A stretch of DNA of 64,000 bases, taken from contig NC_054389.1 in NCBI RefSeq assembly GCF_001625195.1, positions 2,574,147-2,638,146 on the forward strand, read 5' to 3'. The notes under the pieces are model-generated. The model saw only the letters and a list, made by a program, of their open reading frames with translations. It was not told the DNA's origin and ran no database searches. Both the position numbers and the translations under genes were made by a program. This document shows positions 36,723 through 47,585 of this stretch, piece by piece. Position 1 is the first letter of the stretch, and every line of letters begins with the position of its first letter. The DNA is from Drechmeria coniospora (lineage: Eukaryota > Ascomycota > Sordariomycetes > Hypocreales > Ophiocordycipitaceae).

Positions 36723-37729
36723 ACGTCCTGCTTCCTTCTCCTTTTTCCTGCATAGCAAAAGGGCAGGCATGCATGGTCACCGCCCCTAGCCCCTGTAAAT
36801 AAAGACAGACGGGGCCCAAGATAGGGTGGTCTGGGAGTACGACTTAGTAGTTAGTGAATGGTTGATTGATACAGCCAACAATTGGTTGGTAATTAGTGAT
36901 GTGTGGGCATGTAACGGAAGTCGGAAGGCGATCGTAGGAATATTGGCACTGCTCGTACGCCATCATCGGATGCGTCCTGCGGTCCGAATTGATGATGCGA
37001 TTGTTTGCTCGGTGGGCTCATTCATTATTGTTCAGGCATCGCTCCATCACACGCAATGGGGAGAATGCCACGCAAGGCACCACCATCGTCGGGACGGTGA
37101 AGAAATGCCATACATGACCATCCATTCACCTACGGCCCATCTCGCCGGCCTTTCATGACAAATACATGACAGGTTGGCCGAATCTGGCATGCTTCATCAT
37201 TACACGTTCCTCTTTTCTCTCGTGCCCGTTTCCCCCCAAGGCCACGCCATGCGTCCGAACACGCAAGACAGTATTTTCCTAGGCGGCGGGGTATCGTTGA
37301 GATATGTCAGGCATCCGCAAAAAGAGGGAAAAAAGAAAGGAGGGAATCATTCATATGGCGCGCGAGTGGCGCCATGTCCCATGTTGCTGGTAGTCGTGAC
37401 GCGTTGCAGAATCGTTCTAGTTCCGTGGTGATTCATATCCACGTCTCCCAGTCCGTATGTGACTTCTTGTTGAAAAAGCCACGCCGTGTTCCCCGCCTGT
37501 CTGCCGAAAATTTACCCAAACGCCATTCGAACAATGCTAATAGCAATAAAGAAAGCGATCAAGAGAATAGAGAACGACATGGAGAGGCCCAACCAGCAGT
37601 TGGAGTATCAGCCATTCGGATCACCGAGAGAAGTGGAGCATTGCGTAGGAGAGCAACGGGCGAGGGTTGTTGTCGCAAGCAGGAGCCTATCGAAGATCGA
37701 TAGACACGGCATTCGCGGCAGTGGCAAAC
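36723..37729. other. Convergent intergenic region
   Basis: This lies between the stops of the RBM26/27-like gene (+) and MTHFR (-). At 37512-37580 on the minus strand a 22-codon frame encodes a strongly hydrophobic peptide starting MSFSILLIAFFIAISIV. It sits where the MTHFR 3' UTR would be. I cannot show it is translated and do not annotate it as a gene. Confidence 0.45.
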
Positions 37730-39577
37730 TCATGAAAGCGAAATGATGTCGGCTTCCTTCACCTCGAGATCCTTGAAGAGCTCGAAGATGGTCTGGTTGT
37801 CGTGGAAGTCGTTGTTGACTATAGAGTACGATATGTGATTAGTCATGTCCAAAATTGAGGCATTGGGGGTTCGCCTACCAATATTGACGAGGTACCACTC
37901 ATCCATAATCGTCTCGATCAGCGTCCTGCTTGGGGTATCGGGGTCGAAGCAGTGAGCCCAGTCCGTGCCCAGACGGAAGGCTTCGTCCCGCCAGGCCAGG
38001 AAGCTGACGCTCTCAACGATGGTGGGCTGGACAATCTCCTTGCCGGGGAAAACACCCCAGGTAACGGCATTGGGTCCGTCCGAGGCGGCGTTGGATTTGA
38101 GTTCGCCATTCTTGGTGACGGCATAGTATGAAAGGCTGGAGTTGGATCCGATCCGGCTCAGCATCTGGTCGACGATGGAGGGAGGCACGAGCAGCTCGAG
38201 GTAGGCCTTCTGGTAGACGTAGCCGTTGGAAGGGCCCCAGCCATGGATCGGGTGCGAAGACTTGACACCATCAACGGCGGGCTGGGAGTTGATTGTCAGA
38301 AGACCCCGCTGGTTGAGAGCGATGAGGTCGCGTCGGATCGCGTCGGCCTCGCCGGTGAGAGGGGACTCGCTCCAGGGAAGTGAGTCTATCTCCTGGTTGA
38401 GGTAGCGGACGAAGGTGTCGGCAATGTCCCGGAGCTTCTTGGGCACACCCCACTTCCCCTGGTTGGACTCGTTGGTGCCCGTCAGGCCGATGCCGTAAGC
38501 ATCGAGCTCGCCGAAGGCGGGCGATCGAGAATCGCCCCAGCGGCCGTTGGGGAACTCGTCCCAGTCCTGGGTGCGGAGGACGTAGGACTTGTTGCGCTTT
38601 CGCCAGAAGATGGGCCGGACATCCTCGTCGCGACGGCCGAGGGCCTTGGACTGCTTCCAGGGGAGGGCCGGGTGCAGCGGCCGCTCGGCGCAAGGTGCCC
38701 ACTCGAGCTCCTCGAGAAGCATGCGGGTGGCCTGGGCGAGGTTCATGGTGTAAAAGTGCAGGTGGTGGATGCCGTTGGCGAGCAGCTTGCGGCACATGTC
38801 GGCGACGAGCGACTTGCCAAGCTCACGGACGGCCACGTCGTCGTTCTTGACAGGTTCGAGACGCTCCAGCCACTCGGGCGGAACGCGGCACTGCATGTGG
38901 TTTGCCCGGCGGAGGAAGCTTGCGTAGGTGGCGATGGGCATGATGCCGGGGAGGATGGGGATGGTGATGCCGCGGTCGCGGACCCGGGCCGCCCAGCGGA
39001 TGAAGTTGTCGGCGTCGTAGAACATCTGGGTGACGATGAAGGTGGCGCCCATGTCAACCTTCTCCTTGAGGTGGTCGAGCAGCTCGTCCTCGTCCTTGTT
39101 GTCGTCGCAGCCCTCGGGGTAGCCGGCGACGCCGATGTCGAAGTGGTTCCCGTACGTGTCCCGGATGTGCCTGACGAGGTCGCGGGCGTACTGGAAGCCG
39201 CCGTCGGTCGCCGTCCACTTCTCCTGGTCACGGGGAGGATCACCACGAAGGGCGAGGATGTTTGTGCAGCCGGCCTGGTAGGCTCTGGCGAGGGCCTCGT
39301 TGACCCTGTCGAGGCCCATGTCGGTGCAGGTCAGGTGCATGCACGTCTCGAGGCCGGAGACGGACTGGGCCTGGGTGACCATCTCGCATGTCAGCTCAGC
39401 AATGCGTCCGCCGGCGCCCCAGGTGATGTCGATGAACTTGGGCCCGAGGTTGTACATGCGGTCCATTCGCTCGTAAAGGTTCTGGACGCCCTGCGACGTC
39501 TTGGGCGGGAAGTATTCGAAGGAGAAGGAGGGCTGAGCGCCCTTCTCCGCCTCGGAGAGGATTTCCTTGATGTGCAT
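37730..39577 (-). CDS. MET13: Methylenetetrahydrofolate reductase
   Basis: The enzyme reduces 5,10-methylene-THF to 5-methyl-THF with NAD(P)H and FAD, supplying the methyl group for methionine. Exons are 37879-39577 and 37730-37818, giving 595 residues, close to yeast Met13. The N-terminal TIM-barrel catalytic domain (about 1-300) shows FEYFPPKT, ITWGAGG, LHLTCTD-type sequence, LALRGDPPR and HFYTMN. The C-terminal half is the regulatory domain found in eukaryotic MTHFRs, including the conserved WGVFPGKEI. The 60-bp intron near the 3' end (GTAGGC to CTATAG) has no stop and is in frame. Splicing joins LVNI to VNNDFHDN, which fits the family better than the unspliced reading. Met12 is the alternative paralogue name; the catalytic assignment is secure. 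Confidence 0.94.
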   Translation of the reverse strand: MHIKEILSEAEKGAQPSFSFEYFPPKTSQGVQNLYERMDRMYNLGPKFIDITWGAGGRIAELTCEMVTQAQSVSGLETCMHLTCTDMGLDRVNEALARAYQAGCTNILALRGDPPRDQEKWTATDGGFQYARDLVRHIRDTYGNHFDIGVAGYPEGCDDNKDEDELLDHLKEKVDMGATFIVTQMFYDADNFIRWAARVRDRGITIPILPGIMPIATYASFLRRANHMQCRVPPEWLERLEPVKNDDVAVRELGKSLVADMCRKLLANGIHHLHFYTMNLAQATRMLLEELEWAPCAERPLHPALPWKQSKALGRRDEDVRPIFWRKRNKSYVLRTQDWDEFPNGRWGDSRSPAFGELDAYGIGLTGTNESNQGKWGVPKKLRDIADTFVRYLNQEIDSLPWSESPLTGEADAIRRDLIALNQRGLLTINSQPAVDGVKSSHPIHGWGPSNGYVYQKAYLELLVPPSIVDQMLSRIGSNSSLSYYAVTKNGELKSNAASDGPNAVTWGVFPGKEIVQPTIVESVSFLAWRDEAFRLGTDWAHCFDPDTPSRTLIETIMDEWYLVNIGRRTPNASILDMTNHISYSIVNNDFHDNQTIFELFKDLEVKEADIISLS

Positions 39578-42500
39578 GCTGGGCGAGGTAGGGGATGATT
39601 CAACCCACAGGATACGCGGACACGAGGCAGGTGCTGAGAATCGGATGCTAGGTATTGGATGCTGTCATGGACGAGAGAGACGGCCGAGGGCTTCAAATGT
39701 TTCGAGGGCGCGCAAGCCAACGTGCAGACGGGCGGGGGTGGTGACCGCTTCCTTCGGTGAGGGGATTCGGGAGAGTTGAGGATGGGAACTGCGGGCGGGG
39801 CAGGGAGAGCGGGAGACGAAGAGAGAAGAAAGAGCGCGTGCATCCAAAGCAAACAAGACGCTCGTGACAACGGACTCGCAGTGCCAAAATGAACCCTGTC
39901 TGCATGCAGGCCGACAGATGCAGTAGGGAGTCGAGGGATGCGGAGGGTAGAAGAGGGGGGGGGGGAGGAGGAGAAGGGAAGAGGAGGGAGAAGGAGGGGG
40001 GGTGTGGGAGGTATTATTCGAGTCTCGAAATTTATTCAGGCAATGTAGCAGCTCCTAGTTAGCTGTTCGGTGAGAGGTAAGAATGATACGGCAAATGTAC
40101 TCGAGCGGACAGACTGACAGTTAGGTGCTGGCAGAAAGACAGATACAGTTCGGAGCGACAACGGAGCACAAGAGGGTACCGAGTCGTACATCAGTCCCCC
40201 CCCCCCTGAGAGCAAGTACTCGGTACCAGCGCCTCGAAGCCTTGTACCATGCCGTCGCTGCTGTCCATGTACCTACCGCCACCACTGACCAGAAAGTGGC
40301 TCCGGTGACATGTCCTCCATCAGGCGCCACGTACTTGGTACTTGTTGCGCTTGCAAGAGGTGCTGGCAGCCTAGCAGCAGATTACCGACAATTCAGGAGG
40401 ATTAGAGTACGGAGTAAGACGGGCTGGCTTCGGAGCAGGTGGGGGCGCTGGCGGGGCAGGCTCATCATTGGACAGCCGGTGACGGCCAGGGGTCTGAAGG
40501 CTGCGGTACTGCCCGGCTTGCCCTGAAGCAGTAGGTGTCAAGGTATTCGGCACTCCATGCTTGGAAGCAAATTCAATTCGCATGCTCACCTCACCGATTC
40601 CCGCACGGCGAGCACATGCACAGCAGAATAGTTACACCGGCTAGCAGCCGTCCAAGAATCCCTCTCACCATCGCCATCGTCGTTGCTCATGCCGGCCGAA
40701 AGGCGAAAGATGTGAAAGATGAGAAACGTCCGAATTGGAGTCCTCGGTATCGACCAGCCGGCACAGGCTCCTGGAGGTGTGGTGTGGCGAAGATCTGTGT
40801 GTGGCGTTTGGTGTTACCTGCCGTACAGGTAGGTAGGTTGTTTATGGTTCACTAACGTGACGGTTGAGTTACCCGGCCTGGCGGTGGCCTCGTCCAACCA
40901 CGTTGCCATGGTTCACACTGCAGCCCTAAGCCAGGTACGTTACTTGCCACAAATAGATGCACGAACGGCGTATTCACATACCTGGCTACGGCCGCGGGTA
41001 CGAGGATAGCGCCCGTTTACAGTGGTACGATCGCGCCAGGCGCTGAGCGATTCGCTGCCAATGAGCCACGACATGACGCCACACAACGCAGAGCCCAATC
41101 CGGAGAGAACGGCTGCTGCATTGCATTTCTCCGTCCTGTCTTTTCCTTCTCATGCAATGCGTGTGCACCGTGCAGGCAACAAATCAAGCCAAAATGGTGA
41201 ACAAGGGCCACTGTGCGTCTGCGTGCAACTTTGTTGACTTTATCCGTGTAGTATGTGCCCCGTGTACGGAGTACATGTGCTGTTTTTACCTGTACCAGCC
41301 AGTACTCCGTACGTACCCGGAACTTGTAATACTCCGTAGATACAGCTGTATCGCACGTACTTACGAGTACAGCACTCCGTACGGCACAAGTACGCACTAG
41401 GTACCTAGTAGGTATTATTGTAAGGGTGCTCCGTACTTACTTGCAGCATCCCGTACAGTGCAGTCCGTACCTAAGTACAGTGCGTTCATGTGGAAGTACC
41501 AACACACACGTGTAAGTACTGTACTGTACAGTAAGTATGTACGGTCGAAGGACGGAGTACACCTACCTCCGAGGACGGAAAATCGCCGAGGTAGGAGGAC
41601 TGATGGCCACCCCACCCCCCACTTACCCCACCACGACGTATTTGGATACGAGTGAAGTAATTACAGTACAGTACTTAAGCACAGTAATTACGCACAGTAC
41701 TTACTTACGGATACACCTACTCCGTACAAGTATTGATACGTACTGGAGTACTCCGTACTTCGTAATGCTCCGTACTCTACCCTAAGTACTTACTGTACAT
41801 GTACTCCGTATACTTAACTGGGATGCTGCTAGTACTGCTTGCTCAAGTACACCCACATGTACTTGTTCAGTACGCTTAAGAATAGGCACCGGCATGTACT
41901 GTACTGTACACCTACCAGCTCTTAGTATACTTGTAGCTCTTGTACCATCTCGACGTGCACACTTTGCACGTGTATGTAAGTACACTTACTTGCATACCTG
42001 GTATATGCAATGTGCTGGGGGGCTGCTAAACCCGCCAAAACCACTGCCGCGGTACGCCAGCCGACGACGACCCAACCCAAGATGGCCCGCGGACAAGGCA
42101 TGCAGCCATCATTCCAGCTACCGCAACGGACACGTCGCGTTTCCCTGGTTTCCCTGAATCCAGCCTGAACGAAGCTACGATGGTGCAACCACACGGAGCA
42201 GGCCACCCGGCAGTCGCCATGACACCATCGGATCACGTCGTTACCGAACCTGTCGCTGTCTCGCAATGCACTTCTCTCGGCTCCGCCTCTCCTCCTCGTG
42301 CTCCCTCCTGCTTCTCGTTGGCAAGCATCGTCACATCAAGCATCGCACAACGGCTGTTGCTTCCTGTTCGTCAATGTCGCCTTCACCATGATACCTCGTG
42401 CCGCCGCCGTGTCTGCTCCGTGTCTGCCTCTCCCTCGCATGCCACCGCGGCATGATCCATCACAGGCTTGCTCCCTTGCCACCGCTACTTGCACCGGTCC

Positions 42501-44140
42501 AAGACATGCATTTACACCGCAGGGGCGAGCTGGCTTCGGCATCCGTCCGCGCCACCCAGCCACCCACGGTAACCGGAAAACCATATCCCTGGGTAAATAG
42601 TCATGTCATACCGGCCACATTGTCCGCGCCTGTGCCCCCCTCCCTGTCCCTGTCTTCACCTCGGAAAACCCAGGGACAGTGGGCTGCTCCTGGATGGCAT
42701 ACCCGCGTCGAGGTGTTCGGTACCGTATCTGGGAACCCCTTACCCCGTACGGAGTATTGTTTCGCTGGCCCACGTATTGAACGAGATCGCCGCCAAGGGC
42801 GCCCGCTCCGCGCACCGTGCAATCTATTGCTCTAGTCAAGAGTCCGGCTCTACCCTAAACGGTGATCTGGCATACCTAGATCGGCATCGTACCCCCCCGT
42901 TACACCCGTGACCGGCAAACAGGCCGTCCTCCACTGGCTCTACCTGCGCAGCACACGTCGCCCTGCTTCCATCGGTGTCATCAATGAATGGTATTGTCAC
43001 AAGCGCTCCCCCCCCCCCCCCCCCCCAAAAAAAAAACATATGCTCGGTCGCCCTTCCGTACATGATTCGCCGCCGTGACTGTTTTGGTGATGCGTAGATG
43101 GTTTGGCTCGGATCCTCTTGCTATGCTGGCTGGTGACGTAGCGATGGGTTTTTTTTGGGTGACTTCGCCTCCGTAGCACGAAAAATGGGGTAATGAGAGC
43201 CCTGACCTCTACCATCCTAGGAACACCTACGTGCGTAAAAATAATATATGCAAACAGCCCATGCGCGTAAATCGCCGATGTGTGTAAGTAATTATGGAAG
43301 GGAACCAGTGTCGAGGCCGTGTTGATACGGCAAATCTGGGAATGCTGGTGCGCTGGCTGGTGATGAACCGTAATACCCTTCGCCTCGGTGTACGAGCCAT
43401 CCCTCTCTTTGTAGGATGAGGACGGGCAGCCCTTGGATTGAATGACGAGGAGGCAGTGAGGAGAAGGAGGGACCTTCTCCGCGTCGATGATCGTGGCGAA
43501 TAATGGCAAGTAATTCACCGGTTTACCCTCGGACATAAATTCTCAGCCCAGAAAGCGGCCGAGTCCAGCTCACGAAGTATCCTCCACCGTAGTCTCTTTG
43601 TGGCAGATTGCTTGTTGACCGAGCAGGTCGTACTGACGACTACAACTTTACACAAGACTGCAAGGATGGAGTCAATGCTGACCCGGCACGGCTTGTAGCG
43701 TAAGTCCCTGATCCGCCATGGCAACCGAGTAACTCTCTGCAGCCGCAGCATGAATAATCACCTCACCTCATACAATCGTGCATACAAGTGAATCACAACG
43801 AATCACCCTCTGTTCAGTCGTTGCTACGGAAATCGAGAGGCTTCACCCGTGGAGTACGCGGCTGGCCCTGGCGCGGCTGTGCGAGAGATTCCCTATTTCG
43901 TTCCACTGCCTATTCGTTCTCTGCCATTTTTGTTGTCTGCCATTTTCGTTCTCTTCACTTCACTCATCTCCTGTCCGCTCCCTTGGCTCTCTCTCGCCTT
44001 CCCCCTTTGCCACCATTGCTCGCGATCAACAGCAACTCCAGCACCCAAAAAGCTTCCAAAGACGAGCTCGGCTCGTCCATACGCCCGCTGCGGATTTATT
44101 GCGTTCCAGGCACATTTCGAATCTGTGTAGCCGGTGAAAT
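39578..44140. other. Long gene-free interval with GTAC array and homopolymer tracts
   Basis: There is no supportable gene in 4.5 kb. 39578-40020 is the MTHFR upstream region, with 11 G at 39955-39965. An 11-C run occurs at 40196-40206. A dense TACTCCGTAC/GTACTTAC array spans about 41270-41990. A run of 19 C followed directly by 10 A lies at 43008-43036. Open frames of up to about 180 codons here have compositions like non-coding DNA and no recognisable domain. Confidence 0.55.
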
Positions 44141-45389
44141 ATGATCTACCAAATTGCTCAAGGCAATCCTGAAGGAGTCGACTCCTCAGTGCCCCTGAAC
44201 CTTGGGGCAGGTGTCATGCTCGACAAAGAAGACCTCGACGAGGTGTATCTTACAAGCCCCCCCCAAGCAATTCTCAACGACGTGATGAAAATTCGCGCCT
44301 CCATCGACGGCATTCAAAGCTGGATCACACAACTCCCAACGAGGCACAAGGGCAACTCGCAAAGACCCCATGCGCTCAGCAGACTCACCATCAATGACTT
44401 GCACGGCCTCTTCACCACAGCTGAGCTGGCCACTGTTTCCCCCAAGGAAGAGCGTCCAGGTTCGTGGATCCTTTATTCATTCGCATGTGGAAACAGCATC
44501 TTCGTCTGCATTTGCTAACCGCACGTCCGCAGTGCGTGACCCTGCTGGCTGCTCCGTCCGCCGTGGCCTTGAGGAGCCCGTCCACAAACATCAGCAGGCG
44601 TTCCCCCAGTTCTGCCGGCTTCCTGGCGAGTTGCGACGCAAGATCTGGCGCATGTTTGCCCCTGGTGGCCGCATATTTGAGCCGTTTTTTGAGCACAACC
44701 GCCCTTTGCCTCATGGTCAATTCACCAGCCTCAAAGCCCATTACGACGTCGATCAGAACGACCCATACGTGGTTAAGCTGAAGGAACGGCATCCACCTCC
44801 GGTTGTGCGTAGGGTGTGCCGCGAGTCCCGCCAAGCTTGTGACGATATCGGCGGCTTCCTTTTCGGCATCATCCGCAACACTCGTCGAGGATTTTGGTTC
44901 AACTACATGGAAGACATTGTGCTCCTCGACTCCGGCACCTTAAAGCATGTGGGTCAGCTATTTCTCGGACAGGTGCGGAACGTGGCCATCTTCTACAGCC
45001 AGCTCAGGTACGAGGCTGATTGTGAAATATTCATCCATATCGTCGGGAAATATCTGGACCAATGCCGCAACGTCCTGGTCCTCTGCTGCAACGACTTCAC
45101 CGTCAATTCCATCTGGGGCATCCCAAGCCGCTGCTCGCTCACCCTGCACCCATTGGGGGATCTTGACCTCGTCTACAAGCCTGATTATTACTCCTACACT
45201 TTCACTTGCACCAATGATGGCGAGGTGGCCTGGATGGATTTTCGCCATGTCGTTCTCCAAGTTTGGAAAAGGCTTCTGCGTCATGAGGGTTTCTCGCGGG
45301 TCCCGCCGCAGCCCATAGGAATCGATGCCATCATTTCCAAAGAGGCGTTCGAAGAGCACAAACCACCCGCTGGCCTGCTCTTGGCCTAA
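44141..45389 (+). CDS. 2EXR domain-containing protein
   Basis: Exons are 44141-44459 and 44533-45389, giving 391 residues. The 73-bp intron has GTTCGT, a GCTAAC branch and GCAG, and keeps the frame. From about residue 130 the protein shows the fungal 2EXR (PF20150) signature: FCRLPGELRRKIWRMF, then a charged stretch, then VRRVCRESRQA. This domain is widespread and expanded in Pezizomycotina and has no established function. The first 105 residues lack recognised motifs. No signal peptide or membrane segment is apparent. The domain call is firm; nothing can be said about role. Confidence 0.82.
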
Positions 45390-45915
45390 TTCTTTTCAGC
45401 CAGATATCGCCATCCGGGGTTGGAGCCATGAATTGTCGGGCGTGAAGTAGATGGGCTGCGGCAAATATTCCTCCAAGACCCAGTGTTCCACCAGCGTATG
45501 AGGTATGAGGTTGCAAAGGCAGCTTGGGAGCGAGGGCGCGAGCCAAGATTAGGTGCTATATGGGGCGTGAAAGATGCCAGGTAGTTGATAGCTCGTAGCT
45601 GGTTGATGGTTGATGGTTGGTTGGTCCTTGATTCTGGAAGGAATGGCATGTAGCGAAAGGTCATCTGCCTCCTTCCCTGGCCGCTCAAGCCTAGACATGC
45701 CTGCCTCCTGTTGATTTCAGCGACAAGTTGAAAGGCCAACTACTTCCGGTATCGGATTCTTTTTACCGAGTGGACAAGCATCAACTACTGTCGCGCACGA
45801 CTCGTCCCGTCTCCTCCCCTCACCCTGTGCTCCTCGGGATCAACTGCAGCAAGCCATCCGAAGTATCCCTCCTCACGCCCAGCATCCATCTCCTTCCAAT
45901 CAGCTGCCATCCATC
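45390..45915. other. Intergenic region
   Basis: This separates the 2EXR gene from the gene with two UAG codons, both on the plus strand. I see no gene and no repeat array. If the next gene begins upstream of 45916, its 5' exon would lie here. Confidence 0.45.
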
Positions 45916-47376
45916 ATGCTTCCATTCGTCCCCTTCCCTCGCGGCCAGTTTCGACAACGGTCATCAGTCAACCGGCAGCATAAGGCTCCTTTGCACAGTC
46001 AGACGATCGCTACCTCAACGACGATGCCTCTCATCGCCCGTCATTCGACGAATTATTCTCAAGGCCTACCGCAGACAGCACGAGATATTTTTATTCCTGG
46101 CTATGAGTAGGACTCGGCAAAGGAAACTGTGGTGGCGAGCAGGAAAAGGTACAAGTCGTTGGGGCAACCTCCAGTCGGGGCTGAGCAACAGGACGCCTTT
46201 GAATTCGACCCTGCCGACTGCAGTACTTGGCATCTCAAGCCGCCCCCCATTCTCGGAGAATCATCCGTCTTTCCAAAGGCGCAGCGGCGTTGCTCCCAGG
46301 ACTGGTTCCGGGCTCCATCGGAATCCGACGAGGATATCGGTCTGTTTCGGACTCCTTCTATTCCATCTTCTACCAACATCGCCCCGGACTCGGAGGCCTT
46401 CCGCAAACTGCTGGAGGACAGCCTTCGAATCGACCATGGGATAGAGGCGCGATGCAATGCCAAGGCGGGTTTGCGCGTCCGGAGCATATCATCCGATTAT
46501 CCTTCGCGGGGGTTCAACTCACCGCAGGTCGAATCACCCACCTCCACGATCCGCATCAACAGACTGAGCTTCTCCAACCTCTCTAGATTCGGTCACACGA
46601 ATGATCGCTTGTCCAATCTCAAATCAAGTCCTCCGACATCACCCTCGCAGGACATGAAAGCGGTCACCAGTGGTATCAAGGCCCACGATGCCACGACCGC
46701 TGCCATCTCTAAATGGCAAGCGAGATCGCAGCCACGGCCGCGGATCAACTCATCGTACAATCAATACGAGCTACCGGACAGCTCAGATATTGGGCCCAGT
46801 GATTCGCTATCGCACAAGGGACTGTTCAGCACTGAGACTCCGACCTCGGCTTTCACCGACCCGGACGACGCGACCGATGGCAGGGGACAGCCCTGGAGCA
46901 GTGGCATTGCCTTTGGCAACCAGTGCGACGGTCCTGCGGACGCGCATGACGATAGCCCCGCTGTGATGAGCGCATCAGGGCCCGTGATGGGCTCCTCGGA
47001 AGCCACGCCGTCGGCTGCACTGCAATCAAAACGCAAGGCCTCGCAGTTCTCCCTCAGAAGCCTCGGCAGATCCCTCTCCAAGCGTCATCAAATTTCGGGG
47101 GTTCGCAAGTGGGCCAGCACCGTCTGCCACGGCGGCACTCGCCGCATTAACGAAGCATACAGGCGGCTGAGGCTGAAGAATGAGAGGGAGCTCCATCAGT
47201 TCGAGGCTTAGAAGGCCAAGCGTCGCAGAGATCACCCCGCAGATGCACTGGTGGGGAGGGCGGAGAAGGGGGTTCGCATGTTTGCCTTGGAGAAGAGTCG
47301 ATACGGCGACGAAGAATGGTGGAAGGAGGGTGTGGCCAAGTACAAGGCACCTGCGTGGATGCTGTTTCAACACTAG
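45916..47376 (+). CDS. Conserved-looking protein whose frame is crossed by two in-frame UAG codons
   Basis: One reading frame runs from ATG 45916 to TAG 47374-47376 (487 codons) and is interrupted only at codon 65 (TAG 46108-46110) and codon 432 (TAG 47209-47211). The central segment of 366 codons has no ATG near its start. Without reading through the first UAG, or an unseen upstream exon, it has no obvious initiation. After the second UAG, 54 codons follow that look like genuine protein: basic KAKRRRDHPAD, then GDEEWWKEGVAKYKAPAWM. The body is Ser/Pro-rich and probably disordered, with a basic C-terminal helix. I know no function. Changing each UAG to UGG would give a Trp. Explanations are A-to-I editing, readthrough, a decaying pseudogene or sequence error; an intron over the first UAG would have to be only about 36-42 bp. 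Confidence 0.6.
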
Positions 47377-47585
47377 CGCCGTCATCCGACGTTGCAGTCG
47401 ATTCATGTGAGGTTAGAGGTGGGCTCTGCAGAGACGGTTTGGAGATGGACAGGGCGTGTCATCGATGCAAACTGGCATAATTCCCTCCACGGCTCGCGAC
47501 GACGGCTACAATAGCGACTCTCCCAAGTATTCTCAATCAATTCAACGTTCTACAGGTTACCCTTGTTTGGTTTTGCGCTTGTCGT

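Noticed and set aside
42180..42840. Short frames in the 39.6-44.1 kb gap
   Set aside because: They overlap in several frames, have no domains and resemble translated non-coding DNA.
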